DNA of 64,000 nt from an uncultured Roseateles sp. (GCF_963422335.1 NZ_OY729424.1:3658001-3722000); one strand, 5' to 3'. Positions 33,884 to 43,158 are shown, numbered from the stretch's first letter. Program-made: numbers and translations. Notes: generated by a model from the sequence alone, not told the origin.

Positions 33884-34654
33884 CTAACCATGGGTGCGCA
33901 GCAACTCGGCCAGATCGCCCAGCTCCCGGGCATTGAGATCGGACACCAGGCTGTAGGCCGCGCCGCCATGCGCCAGCTGGACCACATTGAAGCCGCGTTC
34001 CTGTCGGGTGGCGGTGGCGTGCTCGCCCGTCTGCGGCCAGACGAAGACCGACACCAGGTGCTGGCGGCGGCGGTAGACCAGGACGGCCACGGTCTGGCCG
34101 TCGATCAAGTCGCGGCGAGCGCCCAGCAATTCGAAGCCCTGCGCCGACAGCTCGGGCACCAGCGTGGCAAAGCCCAATTTCGCCGACAGCCAGGGCCGCA
34201 CGGTGTGCTGGTCCGAGCTGGCCACCTCGATCAGCCCATCGACCAGCATCGCACGCGCATGCCCAGCCACGGCTTGCTGAGCCAGGTGCTGCAGGCGGTC
34301 ATCGGTGGATGGCGCGCCCCAGCGCATGCGCAGACCCAGGCCGGTGGCCAGTGATGCCGCCACGGCCGCACCTGCGGCGCCCAGCCACCAGCGGCGCGAG
34401 GGCAGCGGCGCCGCGATCACCGGGGTGCCGGCTTGCGGCTCGGCGATCTGCCGGGCCAGCCGGTCGCGCAGCGCCTGGGGGGGCAGGTGATAGCTTGCCT
34501 GGCTTCTGATCGCTGCGGACAGCGCGCTGCGAGCCTCCCAGGCGGCCTTGAAGGCCGGGTCGGACCGCAGGCGAGCCTGCAGTTCCACGCTGTGTGGCGC
34601 GTCCAGTTCGCCGTCGACACCGGCGTTGAGCCACAACTCGTCATCGTGCTTCAT
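33884..34654 (-). CDS. Anti-sigma factor, membrane-anchored
   Basis: This 256-aa protein begins with a short cytoplasmic segment (MKHDDELWLNAGVDGELD) typical of ECF anti-sigma factors, has one transmembrane helix at about residues 89-110, and a periplasmic domain of about 145 residues rich in beta-strand sequence with VAVLVYRRRQHLVSVFVWP. The HxxxCxxC zinc motif is absent. Its start overlaps the sigma gene stop by four bases, as is usual for sigma/anti-sigma pairs. It would hold the sigma factor at the membrane until a periplasmic signal. Confidence 0.85.
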   Translation of the reverse strand: MKHDDELWLNAGVDGELDAPHSVELQARLRSDPAFKAAWEARSALSAAIRSQASYHLPPQALRDRLARQIAEPQAGTPVIAAPLPSRRWWLGAAGAAVAASLATGLGLRMRWGAPSTDDRLQHLAQQAVAGHARAMLVDGLIEVASSDQHTVRPWLSAKLGFATLVPELSAQGFELLGARRDLIDGQTVAVLVYRRRQHLVSVFVWPQTGEHATATRQERGFNVVQLAHGGAAYSLVSDLNARELGDLAELLRTHG

Positions 34655-35199
34655 TTCGTCGCCTCGGGTTCGGACGCGTTGATCAGGGTCGCCAGCGCCT
34701 GGGACAGCAGCCGGCGTGCCCGCGACAGCCTCGACATCACCGTGCCCAGCGGCACCTCGGTGATCTGGGCGATCTCGCGATAGGACAGATCCTCCAGCTC
34801 GCGCAGGATCAGGGTCTCGCGAAAGGTGATCGGCAGCGCAGCGATGGCGGCGTTGAGCATCTGCCTTTCGGCGCGCTGGATCAGCAGCGTCTCGGGGTTG
34901 AGGTCGGGGGCATGCGGCGCGGTGGCGGCGTCCAGCTCGTCGACACTGAACTCCTGCAGCTCGCCCGGGCGCCGTGCGCGCAGCCAGGCGTAGCTGGCAT
35001 TGCGCACGATCGCCAGCAGCCAAGGCCGGGCGTCGCTGCCACGAAAGCCGTCGAAGTGGCGCAAGGCACGCAGCATGGCGTCTTGCACCACATCTTCGGC
35101 GTCGTGGGCGTCGCGCACCAGCCAGCGGGCCAGGTTGAAGGCCGCGTCCAGATGCGGCAGCACCGATAGTGAGAAGTGTTCGCGGCGCGTGTCTGTCAT
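34651..35199 (-). CDS. ECF-type RNA polymerase sigma factor
   Basis: This 182-aa protein has sigma region 2 at about residues 14-78 (NLARWLVRDAHDAEDVVQDAMLRALRHFDGFRG, then WLLAIVRNASYAWLR) and region 4 at about 113-168 (ALPITFRETLILRELEDLSYREIAQI then LGTVMSRLSRARRLL). There is no region 3, so it is an ECF sigma factor. The ATG at 35199 fits best; another ATG at 35205 is possible. It is encoded between a CuA-type cupredoxin and its anti-sigma factor. Confidence 0.92.
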   Translation of the reverse strand: MTDTRREHFSLSVLPHLDAAFNLARWLVRDAHDAEDVVQDAMLRALRHFDGFRGSDARPWLLAIVRNASYAWLRARRPGELQEFSVDELDAATAPHAPDLNPETLLIQRAERQMLNAAIAALPITFRETLILRELEDLSYREIAQITEVPLGTVMSRLSRARRLLSQALATLINASEPEATK

Positions 35200-35209
35200 G
35201 GGCATTCCA

Positions 35210-35554
35210 TCAGGCCAGCACGATGATGCGCCCGGACATGCCCTCATGGCCATCGCCGCAGAACACATCGCAGACGAAGTCGAACTGGCCCGGCCGCTCG
35301 GGCGTCCAGCGCAGCCGCGTGGTCTGACCCGGGATGATCAGGCCGCGCAGCTGCAGTTCCGGGGCGTGGAAGCCCATCACCACCTCGGGAGCGCTCAACT
35401 CCAGCACCACCGGTTCGCCGCGGGTGACGGTGATTTCATTCGGCAGGAAGACGAACTTGCGTGCCACCACGGCGATCACCCGTTCAGGCCGCTGAGCACC
35501 GGCGCGTGACAACAAGCCGGCGCCCAGCGCCAGCATCAAATGGCGTCGGCGCAT
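35210..35554 (-). CDS. Exported cupredoxin with a cytochrome-oxidase subunit II-like CuA site
   Basis: This 114-aa protein has an N-terminal signal or anchor (RRRHLMLALGAGLLSRAGA) and a single cupredoxin domain with the ligands H63, C95, C99, H103 and M106 in the arrangement C-x3-C-x3-H-x2-M of the CuA centre of cytochrome c oxidase subunit II. There is no membrane hairpin, so it is not an oxidase subunit. It may bind two coppers and act in electron transfer or in sensing copper or redox state. It lies 3 bp after a metallophosphoesterase gene and 10 bp before the sigma gene. Confidence 0.85.
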   Translation of the reverse strand: MRRRHLMLALGAGLLSRAGAQRPERVIAVVARKFVFLPNEITVTRGEPVVLELSAPEVVMGFHAPELQLRGLIIPGQTTRLRWTPERPGQFDFVCDVFCGDGHEGMSGRIIVLA

Positions 35555-35557
35555 GGC

Positions 35558-36445
35558 TCAGGCCTCCTTCAACGGGATTTCGGAGATCGCGATGCCGCCT
35601 GCCGCACTGCGGGCCAGTTCACGGAAGCCCAGGCCGCGAAACGGCCGGGCCGGGTCCCAGCGCAGCGGTTCGCGGCGGGGCTGCGAGCCGGGCGCCGGCA
35701 GCGGGAAGATCAGCGAGTTCGCTGCATGATGGGCAATATGGCCGGTCTGGTGGTGGTGTTCCTGATGGATGTGGCCGTAGAACACCGTCACATGCTGATA
35801 GGGCATCAACACCGCCAGCGTCTGGGCACCGTCCCGGGTGGCCCAGTCCCACTGCGGCGCCAGATCGAACAAAGGGCGGTGCGTCAGCACGACGATAGGG
35901 GCATCGAGTGCGTGGTGCGCCAGATCGGCCTTCAGCCAGGCCAGTTGCTCGTCGCCGATGCGCGCTGCCGGGTCGGACACATTGTCGAGGGCGACGAAGT
36001 GCACGCCCTTGTGGTCGAAACTGTAGTGCGTGGGGCCGAAGAACTCCTGGAAGGCCGCGCCACCGTCCAGCGAGGCGTCGTGCTCGCCGGGCATGAAGCG
36101 CACCTGGGTCACCTTGAGTTCGCTGACGATGGCCTTGAACTCGCGCATCCGCTTGCGGCGTTCCAGGCCATCGTCGGTGGTGTGGGTGAGGTCGCCGGTG
36201 AAGACGATGAAGTCCGGCGCACGGGCCAGCGCATTGACGGCCGCCACCGCCCGCTGCAAGGTGCTGCCGGCCAGCGGGTTCACGGCGGGGCCGCTGAAGC
36301 CCCAGTGCGTGTCGGACAGTTGCACGAAGTGGAAGTCTTCGCGGTCCGGGCCGGTGCTGGCGCAGCCGGACAGGCCGGAAGCGAACACCACGCCGCCCAG
36401 GCCGGCCAGGCGCATGAAGTCGCGTCGATCAAGGTCTTGATGCAT
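35558..36445 (-). CDS. Metallophosphoesterase with Tat-type lipoprotein signal
   Basis: This 295-aa protein has a twin-arginine signal (DRRDFMRLAGLGGVVFASG) and a lipobox LSGC, so it is likely exported folded and lipidated. Calcineurin-like motifs follow: DTHWG, GDLTH, GEHD in place of GNHE, THRPL and GHIHQEHHH. It is the first gene of the operon with cupredoxin, sigma and anti-sigma genes; the gap to the cupredoxin is 3 bp. The substrate is unknown. Confidence 0.88.
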   Translation of the reverse strand: MHQDLDRRDFMRLAGLGGVVFASGLSGCASTGPDREDFHFVQLSDTHWGFSGPAVNPLAGSTLQRAVAAVNALARAPDFIVFTGDLTHTTDDGLERRKRMREFKAIVSELKVTQVRFMPGEHDASLDGGAAFQEFFGPTHYSFDHKGVHFVALDNVSDPAARIGDEQLAWLKADLAHHALDAPIVVLTHRPLFDLAPQWDWATRDGAQTLAVLMPYQHVTVFYGHIHQEHHHQTGHIAHHAANSLIFPLPAPGSQPRREPLRWDPARPFRGLGFRELARSAAGGIAISEIPLKEA

Positions 36446-36505
36446 GGCAAATCCCCCGCGGTTCTCTCGCAGATGCCGCCTCGGGATGAGCCGGCCTGCT
36501 TTGCA

Positions 36506-36532
36506 AGATCGTGCGGGGCGGCAGAATATTCC
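36506..36532 (-). promoter_or_regulatory. Candidate ECF sigma promoter upstream of the metallophosphoesterase
   Basis: On the minus strand a GGAATA (36532-36527) and a CGATCT (36511-36506) are 15 bp apart, resembling the GGAA-type -35 and CG-type -10 of ECF promoters. The start codon is 60 bp downstream. An autoregulated operon would fit. This is by eye and unproven. Confidence 0.35.
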
Positions 36533-36613
36533 TGCGTTGTCGCTAAACTGGTGCTTTTGCAGTGCAGCAATTTGGTGCATGCAGAGCTCGACCACCGAGG
36601 AGCCCCCGTCTTG

Positions 36614-37861
36614 ATGAAACCCGCGATGAAGACCGTTTCCAAGTCCGACAAGCTGGCCAGCGTTTGCTACGACATCCGCGGTCCGGTGCTGGACAAGGCG
36701 CGGCAGATGGAGGACGAGGGCCACAAGATCATCAAGCTGAACATCGGCAATATCGCCGCCTTCGGCCTGGAGCCGCCCGACGAGATCGTGCAGGACATGA
36801 TCCGCAACCTGCCGCATGCAGCCGGCTACACCGACTCCAAGGGCCTGTTCGCGCCGCGCAAGTCGGTCGTGCACTACTGTCAGGAGAAGCACATCGCCGG
36901 CGTCACCGTCGATGACGTGTATCTGGGCAATGGCGCCTCCGAGCTGATCGTGATGAGCATCAATGCCCTGCTCAACAACGGCGACGAGGTGCTGCTGCCT
37001 GCCCCCGACTACCCGCTGTACACCGCCGCCGTGGCCCTGTCGGGCGGCACGCCGGTGCACTATCTGTGCGACGAGCAGAGCGACTGGATGCCCGACATCG
37101 CCGACATCAAGTCCAAGATCACCGAGCGGACCAAGGCCATCGTCGTCATCAACCCGAACAACCCGACCGGTGCGCTGTACCCGGACAGCGTGCTGCTGGA
37201 GATCATCGAGGTCGCGCGCCAGCACCAGCTGATCATCTTTGCCGACGAGATCTACGACAAGACGCTCTACGACGGACACACCCACACCAGCATCGCCTCG
37301 CTGGCCGACGATGTGCTGTGCGTGACCTTCAACGGCCTGTCGAAGAACTACCGCTCCTGCGGCTACCGCGCCGGCTGGATGGTGGTGTCGGGCGAGAAGC
37401 GCCATGCCCGCGACTACATCGAGGGCCTGAACATGCTGGCCTCGATGCGGCTGTGCGCCAACACCCCGGGGCAGCTGGCGATACAGACGGCGCTGGGCGG
37501 CTATCAAAGCATCAAGGACCTGGTGGCGCCGGGCGGCCGCCTGGCCCGCCAGCGCGACCAGGCCTACGACCTGCTGACGCAGATTCCGGGCGTGTCGGTG
37601 GTCAAGCCCAAGGCGGCGCTGTATATGTTCCCGCGGCTGGATCCGAAGATGTACCCGATCGCCAACGACCAGCAGTTCGCCTACGACCTGCTGGCCGAGG
37701 AGAAGGTGCTGATCGTGCAGGGCACCGGCTTCAACTGGGGCCAGCCCGACCACTTCCGCCTGGTCTTCCTGCCCAATACCGATGACCTGGCCGAGGCGGT
37801 GGGCCGCATCGCCCGTTTTCTTGAGCATTACCGCAAGCGCCATTCGGCGCATTCCTTCTGA
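36614..37861 (+). CDS. alaC: Pyridoxal-phosphate aminotransferase, AlaC-like
   Basis: This 415-aa class I aminotransferase has the lysine that holds PLP at K244 in NGLSKNYRSCGYRAGW, the NPNNPTGA motif and the DEIYDK aspartate/tyrosine pair. The N-terminal KLASVCYDIRGPVLDKA and the overall length fit AlaC/AlaA-type glutamate-pyruvate transaminases. It lies 38 bp upstream of hom, so the aminotransferase, homoserine dehydrogenase and threonine synthase are likely one operon. The alternative is a general aspartate-type enzyme. Confidence 0.85.
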   Translation: MKPAMKTVSKSDKLASVCYDIRGPVLDKARQMEDEGHKIIKLNIGNIAAFGLEPPDEIVQDMIRNLPHAAGYTDSKGLFAPRKSVVHYCQEKHIAGVTVDDVYLGNGASELIVMSINALLNNGDEVLLPAPDYPLYTAAVALSGGTPVHYLCDEQSDWMPDIADIKSKITERTKAIVVINPNNPTGALYPDSVLLEIIEVARQHQLIIFADEIYDKTLYDGHTHTSIASLADDVLCVTFNGLSKNYRSCGYRAGWMVVSGEKRHARDYIEGLNMLASMRLCANTPGQLAIQTALGGYQSIKDLVAPGGRLARQRDQAYDLLTQIPGVSVVKPKAALYMFPRLDPKMYPIANDQQFAYDLLAEEKVLIVQGTGFNWGQPDHFRLVFLPNTDDLAEAVGRIARFLEHYRKRHSAHSF

Positions 37862-37899
37862 TCCCAACTTGCAGGGCGCCCAGTGGCGCATGAGCTGAC

Positions 37900-39210
37900 A
37901 TGAAACCAATCCAAGTGGGCCTGATCGGGGCCGGTGTCGTCGCCACGGGCGTGGCCAAGGTGCTGGAACGCAACCAGAACGAAATCATGCGCCGTGCCGG
38001 CCGCGGCATACGGGTCACCCATGTGGGCGCGCGCAATCTGGACAAGGCCCGCAACACGCTGGGTATTGCGGCCGATTACAGCAGCCAGCTCGAGGCCGTC
38101 GCCACCCACCCCGATGTGGACATCGTCGTCGAGTTGATCGGTGGTACCACCCTGGCCAAGGACCTGGTGCTGAAGGCGATTGCCGCCGGCAAGCATGTGG
38201 TGACGGCCAACAAGGCCCTGCTGGCCGTGCATGGCACCGAGATCTTCGCCGCGGCCCGCGACAAGGGTGTGATGGTGGCCTTCGAGGCGGCCGTGGCCGG
38301 GGGCATTCCCATCATCAAGGCGCTGCGCGAGGGGCTGACGGCCAACCGCATCGAGTGGATCGCCGGCATCATCAACGGCACGACCAACTTCATCCTCAGC
38401 GAGATGCGCGCCAAGGGCCTGGACTTCGGCGTGGTGCTGAAGGAGGCCCAGCGCCTGGGCTATGCCGAGACCGACCCGACCTTCGACATCGAAGGCGTCG
38501 ATGCGGCCCACAAGCTGACCATCATGAGCGCGATCGCCTTCGGCACGCCGGTGCAGTTCGACCGTGCCCATATCGAGGGCATCACCAAGCTGCAGGCCAC
38601 CGACATCAAGTACGCCGAGCAGCTGGGCTACCGCATCAAGCTGCTGGGCATCACGCGCCGGCGCGACCACGGTATCGAGCTGCGCGTGCACCCGACCCTG
38701 ATCCCGGCCAAGCGCCTGATCGCCAATGTCGAGGGCGCGATGAACGCCGTCGTCGTGCAGGCCGATGCGGTGGGCACGACGCTGTACTACGGCAAGGGCG
38801 CGGGCTCCGAGCCCACCGCCTCGGCCGTCGTCGCCGACCTGGTGGACATCACCCGTCTGCACACCGCCGACCCCGACCACCGCGTGCCCCACCTGGCCTT
38901 CCAGCCCGATGCAATGAGCGATGCGCCCATCCTGGCCATGGACCAGGTCATCACCTCCTTCTACCTGCGCCTGACCGTGGCCGACGAGGCCGGCGTGCTG
39001 AGCCGCATCACTGGCATCCTCGCCGAGCACGACATCTCGATCGACGCCGTGCTGCAGCGCGAATCGGCCGAGGGCGAGCGCCAGACCGATCTGATCATCC
39101 TGACGCACGACACGCTGGAGGGCAGCATGAACAAGGCGCTGGCGCAGATGCAGGCCTTGTCCACCGTCTTGGCGCCCATCGTCCGCATCCGCAAGGAGGA
39201 GCTGGCGTGA
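37900..39210 (+). CDS. hom: Homoserine dehydrogenase
   Basis: This 436-aa protein reduces aspartate semialdehyde to homoserine. It has the NAD(P) loop GLIGAGVVATGVA, the catalytic-domain signature AGGIPIIKALREGL and INGTTNFILSEM, and a C-terminal ACT domain (LRLTVADEAGVLSRIT and HDISIDAVLQ) for threonine feedback. It ends with a GTGA overlap into thrC. Confidence 0.95.
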   Translation: MKPIQVGLIGAGVVATGVAKVLERNQNEIMRRAGRGIRVTHVGARNLDKARNTLGIAADYSSQLEAVATHPDVDIVVELIGGTTLAKDLVLKAIAAGKHVVTANKALLAVHGTEIFAAARDKGVMVAFEAAVAGGIPIIKALREGLTANRIEWIAGIINGTTNFILSEMRAKGLDFGVVLKEAQRLGYAETDPTFDIEGVDAAHKLTIMSAIAFGTPVQFDRAHIEGITKLQATDIKYAEQLGYRIKLLGITRRRDHGIELRVHPTLIPAKRLIANVEGAMNAVVVQADAVGTTLYYGKGAGSEPTASAVVADLVDITRLHTADPDHRVPHLAFQPDAMSDAPILAMDQVITSFYLRLTVADEAGVLSRITGILAEHDISIDAVLQRESAEGERQTDLIILTHDTLEGSMNKALAQMQALSTVLAPIVRIRKEELA

Positions 39211-40619
39211 AGTACATCAGCACCCGCGGCGACCAGACCGAGCGCAGCTTCTGCGACATCCTGCTCGAAGGCCTGGCGCCCGATGGCGGGCTGTACCTGC
39301 CCACCCACTACCCGCAGATCGACGATGCCACGCTGACGAAGTGGCGTGAGCTGAGCTACGCCGAGCTGGCCTTCGAGATCCTGTCGCTGTACATCAGCGA
39401 CATCCCGGCCGCCGACCTGCGTGCGATCACGGCCAAGGTCTACAACGAGGAGGTGTTCGGCACCAAGGCGATCACGCCCCTGAAGCCGCTGGAGCCCGGC
39501 CTGGTGCTGGAAGCCCTGTCCAATGGCCCGACCCTGGCCTTCAAGGACATGGCGATGCAGCTGCTGGGCGCGCTGTTCGAGTACGAACTGGGCCGCCGCG
39601 GCGAGCAACTGAACATCCTCGGCGCGACCTCGGGTGACACCGGCAGCGCGGCCGAGTACGCGATGCGCGGCAAGCGCGGCGTCAATGTCTTCATGCTCAG
39701 CCCCAATGGCCGCATGAGCGCCTTCCAGCAGGCGCAGATGTTCAGCCTGCCGGATGCCAACATCCACAATATCGCCATCGAGGGCGTGTTCGACGACTGC
39801 CAGGACATCGTCAAGGCCGTGTCCAACGATCTGGACTTCAAGCGCAAATACCGCATCGGCACGGTCAACTCGATCAACTGGGCGCGGCTGCTGGCCCAGG
39901 TCGTCTACTACTTCGCCGGCTACATCCAGGCGACGAAGTCGAACGAAGAAAAAGTCAGCTTCACCGTGCCCTCGGGCAATTTCGGCAATGTCTGCGCCGG
40001 CCATGTGGCGCGCAGCATGGGCCTGCCTGTCCAGCACCTGGTGGTGGCGACCAACGAGAATGATGTGCTGGACGAGTTCTTCCGCACCGGCAGCTACCGC
40101 GTGCGCGGCAGCGCCGAGACGCATGAGACCTCCAGCCCGTCGATGGACATTTCCAAGGCCTCGAACTTCGAGCGCTTTGTGTTCGATCTGCTGGGCCGTG
40201 ACGGTGCCCGCACCAAGGCCTGCTTCAAGGACGCGCTGAATGCCAGCGGTGCTTTCAGCATCACGGCCGACGAGTTCGCCCGCATCGCCGGCTTCGGCTT
40301 TGTCTCCGGCTCCAGCCGCCATGCCGACCGCCTGGCGACGATACGCTCGACCTATGAAAAGACCGGCGTGATGGTGGACACCCACACCGCCGACGGCCTG
40401 AAGGTGGCCCGTGAGCATCTGCAGCCGGGCACGACCATGATCGTGCTGGAAACCGCCTTGCCGGCCAAGTTCGCCGAGACGATACGCGAGGCGCTGGGCA
40501 TCGAGCCGCCACGGCCCGCCGCGCTGGCGGATCTGGAGTCGCGCCCGCGCCGCGTCACCGTGATGGCGTCCGACGTCGACGCGGTGAAGCGCTATGTCGT
40601 CGAACATGTGGTGCTCTGA
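39207..40619 (+). CDS. thrC: Threonine synthase
   Basis: This 470-aa PLP enzyme makes threonine from phosphohomoserine. The PLP lysine is K113 in GPTLAFKDMAMQ, and the phosphate-binding GATSGDTGSAA and PSGNFGNV are present. The start is a GTG at 39207, overlapping the hom stop (GTGA) and five bases after AAGGAGGAG. Homoserine kinase (thrB) is not adjacent. Confidence 0.95.
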   Translation: MKYISTRGDQTERSFCDILLEGLAPDGGLYLPTHYPQIDDATLTKWRELSYAELAFEILSLYISDIPAADLRAITAKVYNEEVFGTKAITPLKPLEPGLVLEALSNGPTLAFKDMAMQLLGALFEYELGRRGEQLNILGATSGDTGSAAEYAMRGKRGVNVFMLSPNGRMSAFQQAQMFSLPDANIHNIAIEGVFDDCQDIVKAVSNDLDFKRKYRIGTVNSINWARLLAQVVYYFAGYIQATKSNEEKVSFTVPSGNFGNVCAGHVARSMGLPVQHLVVATNENDVLDEFFRTGSYRVRGSAETHETSSPSMDISKASNFERFVFDLLGRDGARTKACFKDALNASGAFSITADEFARIAGFGFVSGSSRHADRLATIRSTYEKTGVMVDTHTADGLKVAREHLQPGTTMIVLETALPAKFAETIREALGIEPPRPAALADLESRPRRVTVMASDVDAVKRYVVEHVVL

Positions 40620-40625
40620 GCCGCG

Positions 40626-41183
40626 ATGAAGGTTCTCGGCCTTTGCGGTGCCTCGGGCTCGGGCAAGACCACCGTCGCCGAGGGCCTGATCACGGCCTTG
40701 CGCGAGGCCGGTCAGCGAGTCTCTGTCGTCAAGCATGCGCACAAGCGCTTCGACATCGACCACCCGGGCAAGGATTCCTACCGCCACCGCGAGGCCGGCG
40801 CCTTCGAGGTGGTGATCGCCAGCGGCCAGCGCCTGGCCCTGGTGCGCGAGTTCGAGGCTCCGGTCGATCTCAACGTCGATCAGCTGCTGGCCGAGCTGGC
40901 CGACAACGGCGAGGCCCGCAACTGGGCCCTGGTCGAGGGCTTCAAGCATGCCTCGCTGCTGAAGCTGGAGGTCTGGCGCAGCGCGGCGGGCGGCCCGGTG
41001 CTGTACCCCGAAGATCCCTATGTCGTTGCGGTCGTGACCGACACGCCCGATGCCTTGCCGGTGGCCACCGGGCTGCCCGTGTTCACAATGGGCGACTCGG
41101 CGACATTGCTGCAATTCTTGATGCAAGATGCGGCTCGATATGACTATCACAGCCCCTATGCCGACGAGTCCTCCGACGCCTGA
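40626..41183 (+). CDS. mobB: Molybdopterin-guanine dinucleotide biosynthesis adaptor MobB
   Basis: This 185-aa GTP-binding protein assists MobA. It has the P-loop GASGSGKTT (residues 8-16), VVKHAHKRFDIDHPGKDSYRHREAGA and a C-terminal LVEGFKH. It begins six bases after thrC and its 3' end overlaps the start of the second moeA by about 40 bp. Confidence 0.93.
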   Translation: MKVLGLCGASGSGKTTVAEGLITALREAGQRVSVVKHAHKRFDIDHPGKDSYRHREAGAFEVVIASGQRLALVREFEAPVDLNVDQLLAELADNGEARNWALVEGFKHASLLKLEVWRSAAGGPVLYPEDPYVVAVVTDTPDALPVATGLPVFTMGDSATLLQFLMQDAARYDYHSPYADESSDA

Positions 41184-42426
41184 TGTGAAGCAGCGCCCCG
41201 CCCTGCAAAGCCTTGACGAGGCGCTGGCCCGGCTGCTGGCGGCTGTTGCACCGCTGGGCGAGGTCGAGCAGGTTTCGACTTTTGATGCGCTGGGCCGGGT
41301 GCTGGCGCGGGACGTGGTCTCCACCATTGACGCCCCGCCGGCCGACAACACCTCGATGGACGGCTACGCGATGCGCACCGCCGATGTGCCCGCCGCCGGC
41401 ACCGTATTGCCGGTCGCGCAGCGCGTGCCGGCCGGTGTCGTCGGCGCGGTGCTGCAGCCGGGCACGGCCGCCCGCATCTTCACCGGCGCGCAGATTCCGC
41501 TCGGCGCCGATGCGGTGGTGATGCAGGAGTTGTGTGAGGCCGTGCCAGGCGAGGGCCTGGGCTCGGTTCGTATCAACGAGGTGCCGCAGGCCGGCCAATG
41601 GATACGCCGCCGCGGCGAAGATGTGGGGCAGGGCGCTGTCGTGCTCCATGCCGGCCACCGGCTGGACCCGGCTGCGTTGGGCCTGGCCGCCACCGTCGGC
41701 GCTGCGAATCTGCAAGTCGCCCGCCGCCCGCGTGTCGCGTTGTTCTCCACCGGCGACGAGCTGGCCATGCCCGGTGAGGTGCTGAAGCCCGGCGCCATCT
41801 ACAACTCGAACCGCTTCACCTTGCGTGGCCTGCTGCAGGCATTGGGCTGCGAGATCACCGATCTGGGCATAGTCCCCGACCGGCTGGACGCCACCCGAAG
41901 CGCGCTGCGCGAGGCGGCAGCCGGCAATGATCTGATCATCACCTCGGGCGGCGTGTCGGTCGGCGAGGAAGACCATCTGCGACCGGCCGTGCAGGCGGAA
42001 GGGCGGCTGGACCTGTGGCAGATCGCGATCAAGCCCGGCAAGCCGCTGGCCTTCGGCGAGGTGCGCCGCGCGGAAGGGGCGTGCAGCGCCTGGTTCATCG
42101 GCCTGCCAGGCAATCCGGTGTCCAGCTTCGTGACCTTCATGCTGCTGGTGCGGCCGGTGATTCTGCGGCTGCAGGGCGCGACCGAGCTCGCACCGCAAGG
42201 CCTGACCCTGCGCGCCGACTTCGACTGGCCCAGGCCCGACCGCCGCCGCGAGTTCCTGCGCGTGCGGCTGAACGCCCAGGGCGGGCTGGATCTGTTCCCC
42301 AATCAGAGCTCCGGCGTGCTGACCTCGGCCGTCTGGGCCGATGGCCTGCTGGACCTGCCGGCCGGGCAGCCGATAGCCGCCGGCGACACGGTGCGATTCC
42401 TGCCGATGGCGGGGCTGATGTCATGA
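41140..42426 (+). CDS. moeA: Molybdopterin molybdotransferase (second copy)
   Basis: This protein of about 428 aa has the MoeA motifs DNTSMDGYAMR, GAQIPLGADAVVMQE, STGDEL, YNSNRFTLRG, TSGGVSVGEEDHL and GLPGNPVSSFV. The start is uncertain among ATG 41128, 41140 and 41158, because the region overlaps mobB and has no clear ribosome-binding site. It is followed by moaD with an ATGA overlap. The first copy (7025-8323) is in a different operon; the two differ at many positions and are not a recent duplication. Confidence 0.93.
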   Translation: MTITAPMPTSPPTPDVKQRPALQSLDEALARLLAAVAPLGEVEQVSTFDALGRVLARDVVSTIDAPPADNTSMDGYAMRTADVPAAGTVLPVAQRVPAGVVGAVLQPGTAARIFTGAQIPLGADAVVMQELCEAVPGEGLGSVRINEVPQAGQWIRRRGEDVGQGAVVLHAGHRLDPAALGLAATVGAANLQVARRPRVALFSTGDELAMPGEVLKPGAIYNSNRFTLRGLLQALGCEITDLGIVPDRLDATRSALREAAAGNDLIITSGGVSVGEEDHLRPAVQAEGRLDLWQIAIKPGKPLAFGEVRRAEGACSAWFIGLPGNPVSSFVTFMLLVRPVILRLQGATELAPQGLTLRADFDWPRPDRRREFLRVRLNAQGGLDLFPNQSSGVLTSAVWADGLLDLPAGQPIAAGDTVRFLPMAGLMS

Positions 42427-42677
42427 GCACGATTCATCTGCGCTATTTCGCCTCGCTGCGCGAGGCGCTCGGTTCCACTGAGGCGGTCGAGACCCAGGCC
42501 GGCATTACCGTCGGTGCGTTGCGTGATCAGCTGATTGCCCGCGGCGAACCGCACGCCGGTGTGCTGGCCCGCGGCCGGGCCTTGCGCGCGGCGCTGAACC
42601 AGACCCTGTGCGACGAATCGGCGGTGATTCCCGATGGCGCCGAGGTGGCCTTCTTCCCGCCGGTGACCGGAGGCTGA
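42423..42677 (+). CDS. moaD: Molybdopterin synthase small subunit MoaD
   Basis: This 84-aa ubiquitin-fold protein carries the sulfur for molybdopterin on its C-terminal glycine; it ends in FFPPVTGG. It starts IHLRYFASLREALG, as in other MoaD proteins. It overlaps moeA by four bases and is followed by moaE after one base. Confidence 0.92.
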   Translation: MSTIHLRYFASLREALGSTEAVETQAGITVGALRDQLIARGEPHAGVLARGRALRAALNQTLCDESAVIPDGAEVAFFPPVTGG

Positions 42678-42678
42678 G

Positions 42679-43158
42679 ATGTCGGTCGCCATCCAGACTC
42701 AGGACTTCGATCTCAGCGCTGAAGTCGCCGCGCTGCATGCCGGCAATGGCGGCGTCGGCGCCATCGTCAGCTTTGTCGGCACGGTGCGCGACCGGGCCCA
42801 GGACCAGGCGATCAGCCTGATGGAGTTGGAGCACTACCCGGGCATGACCGAGCGGGCTATTCAAGCCATGGTCGAAGAGGCCCGCCAGCGCTTCGACATC
42901 CTCGGCGCCAGGGTCATCCACCGCGTCGGCGTGCTCCAGCCGCTGGAACAGATCGTGCTGGTAGCGGTCACCTCCAAGCACCGCGGCCAGGCCTTCCAGG
43001 CCTGCGAGTTCCTGATGGACTATCTGAAGACGCAGGCGCCGTTCTGGAAGAAGGAAACCACGCCCGAGGGCGCGCGCTGGGTCGATGCGCGCAGTGTTGA
43101 CGATGCCGCGCTGGCTCGCTGGGGCATACAGGCGGGCAACGCGGGCAGGGATTCGTGA
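42679..43158 (+). CDS. moaE: Molybdopterin synthase large subunit MoaE
   Basis: This 159-aa protein is the catalytic partner of MoaD. Seen are AIVSFVGTVRD, LMELEHYPGMTE, HRVGVLQPLEQIVLVAVTSKHR and the active-site lysines in FWKKETTPEGARWVD. Its stop overlaps the crcB start by four bases. Confidence 0.93.
   Translation: MSVAIQTQDFDLSAEVAALHAGNGGVGAIVSFVGTVRDRAQDQAISLMELEHYPGMTERAIQAMVEEARQRFDILGARVIHRVGVLQPLEQIVLVAVTSKHRGQAFQACEFLMDYLKTQAPFWKKETTPEGARWVDARSVDDAALARWGIQAGNAGRDS

Noticed and set aside
35558..36445. The metallophosphoesterase as a secreted phospholipase or alkaline phosphatase
   Set aside because: The calcineurin-like motifs show only a generic metallophosphoesterase; the substrate cannot be inferred.
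38961..41351. A 796-codon open frame opposite hom, thrC and mobB
   Set aside because: Covers three well-supported genes on the other strand and has shadow-type composition.
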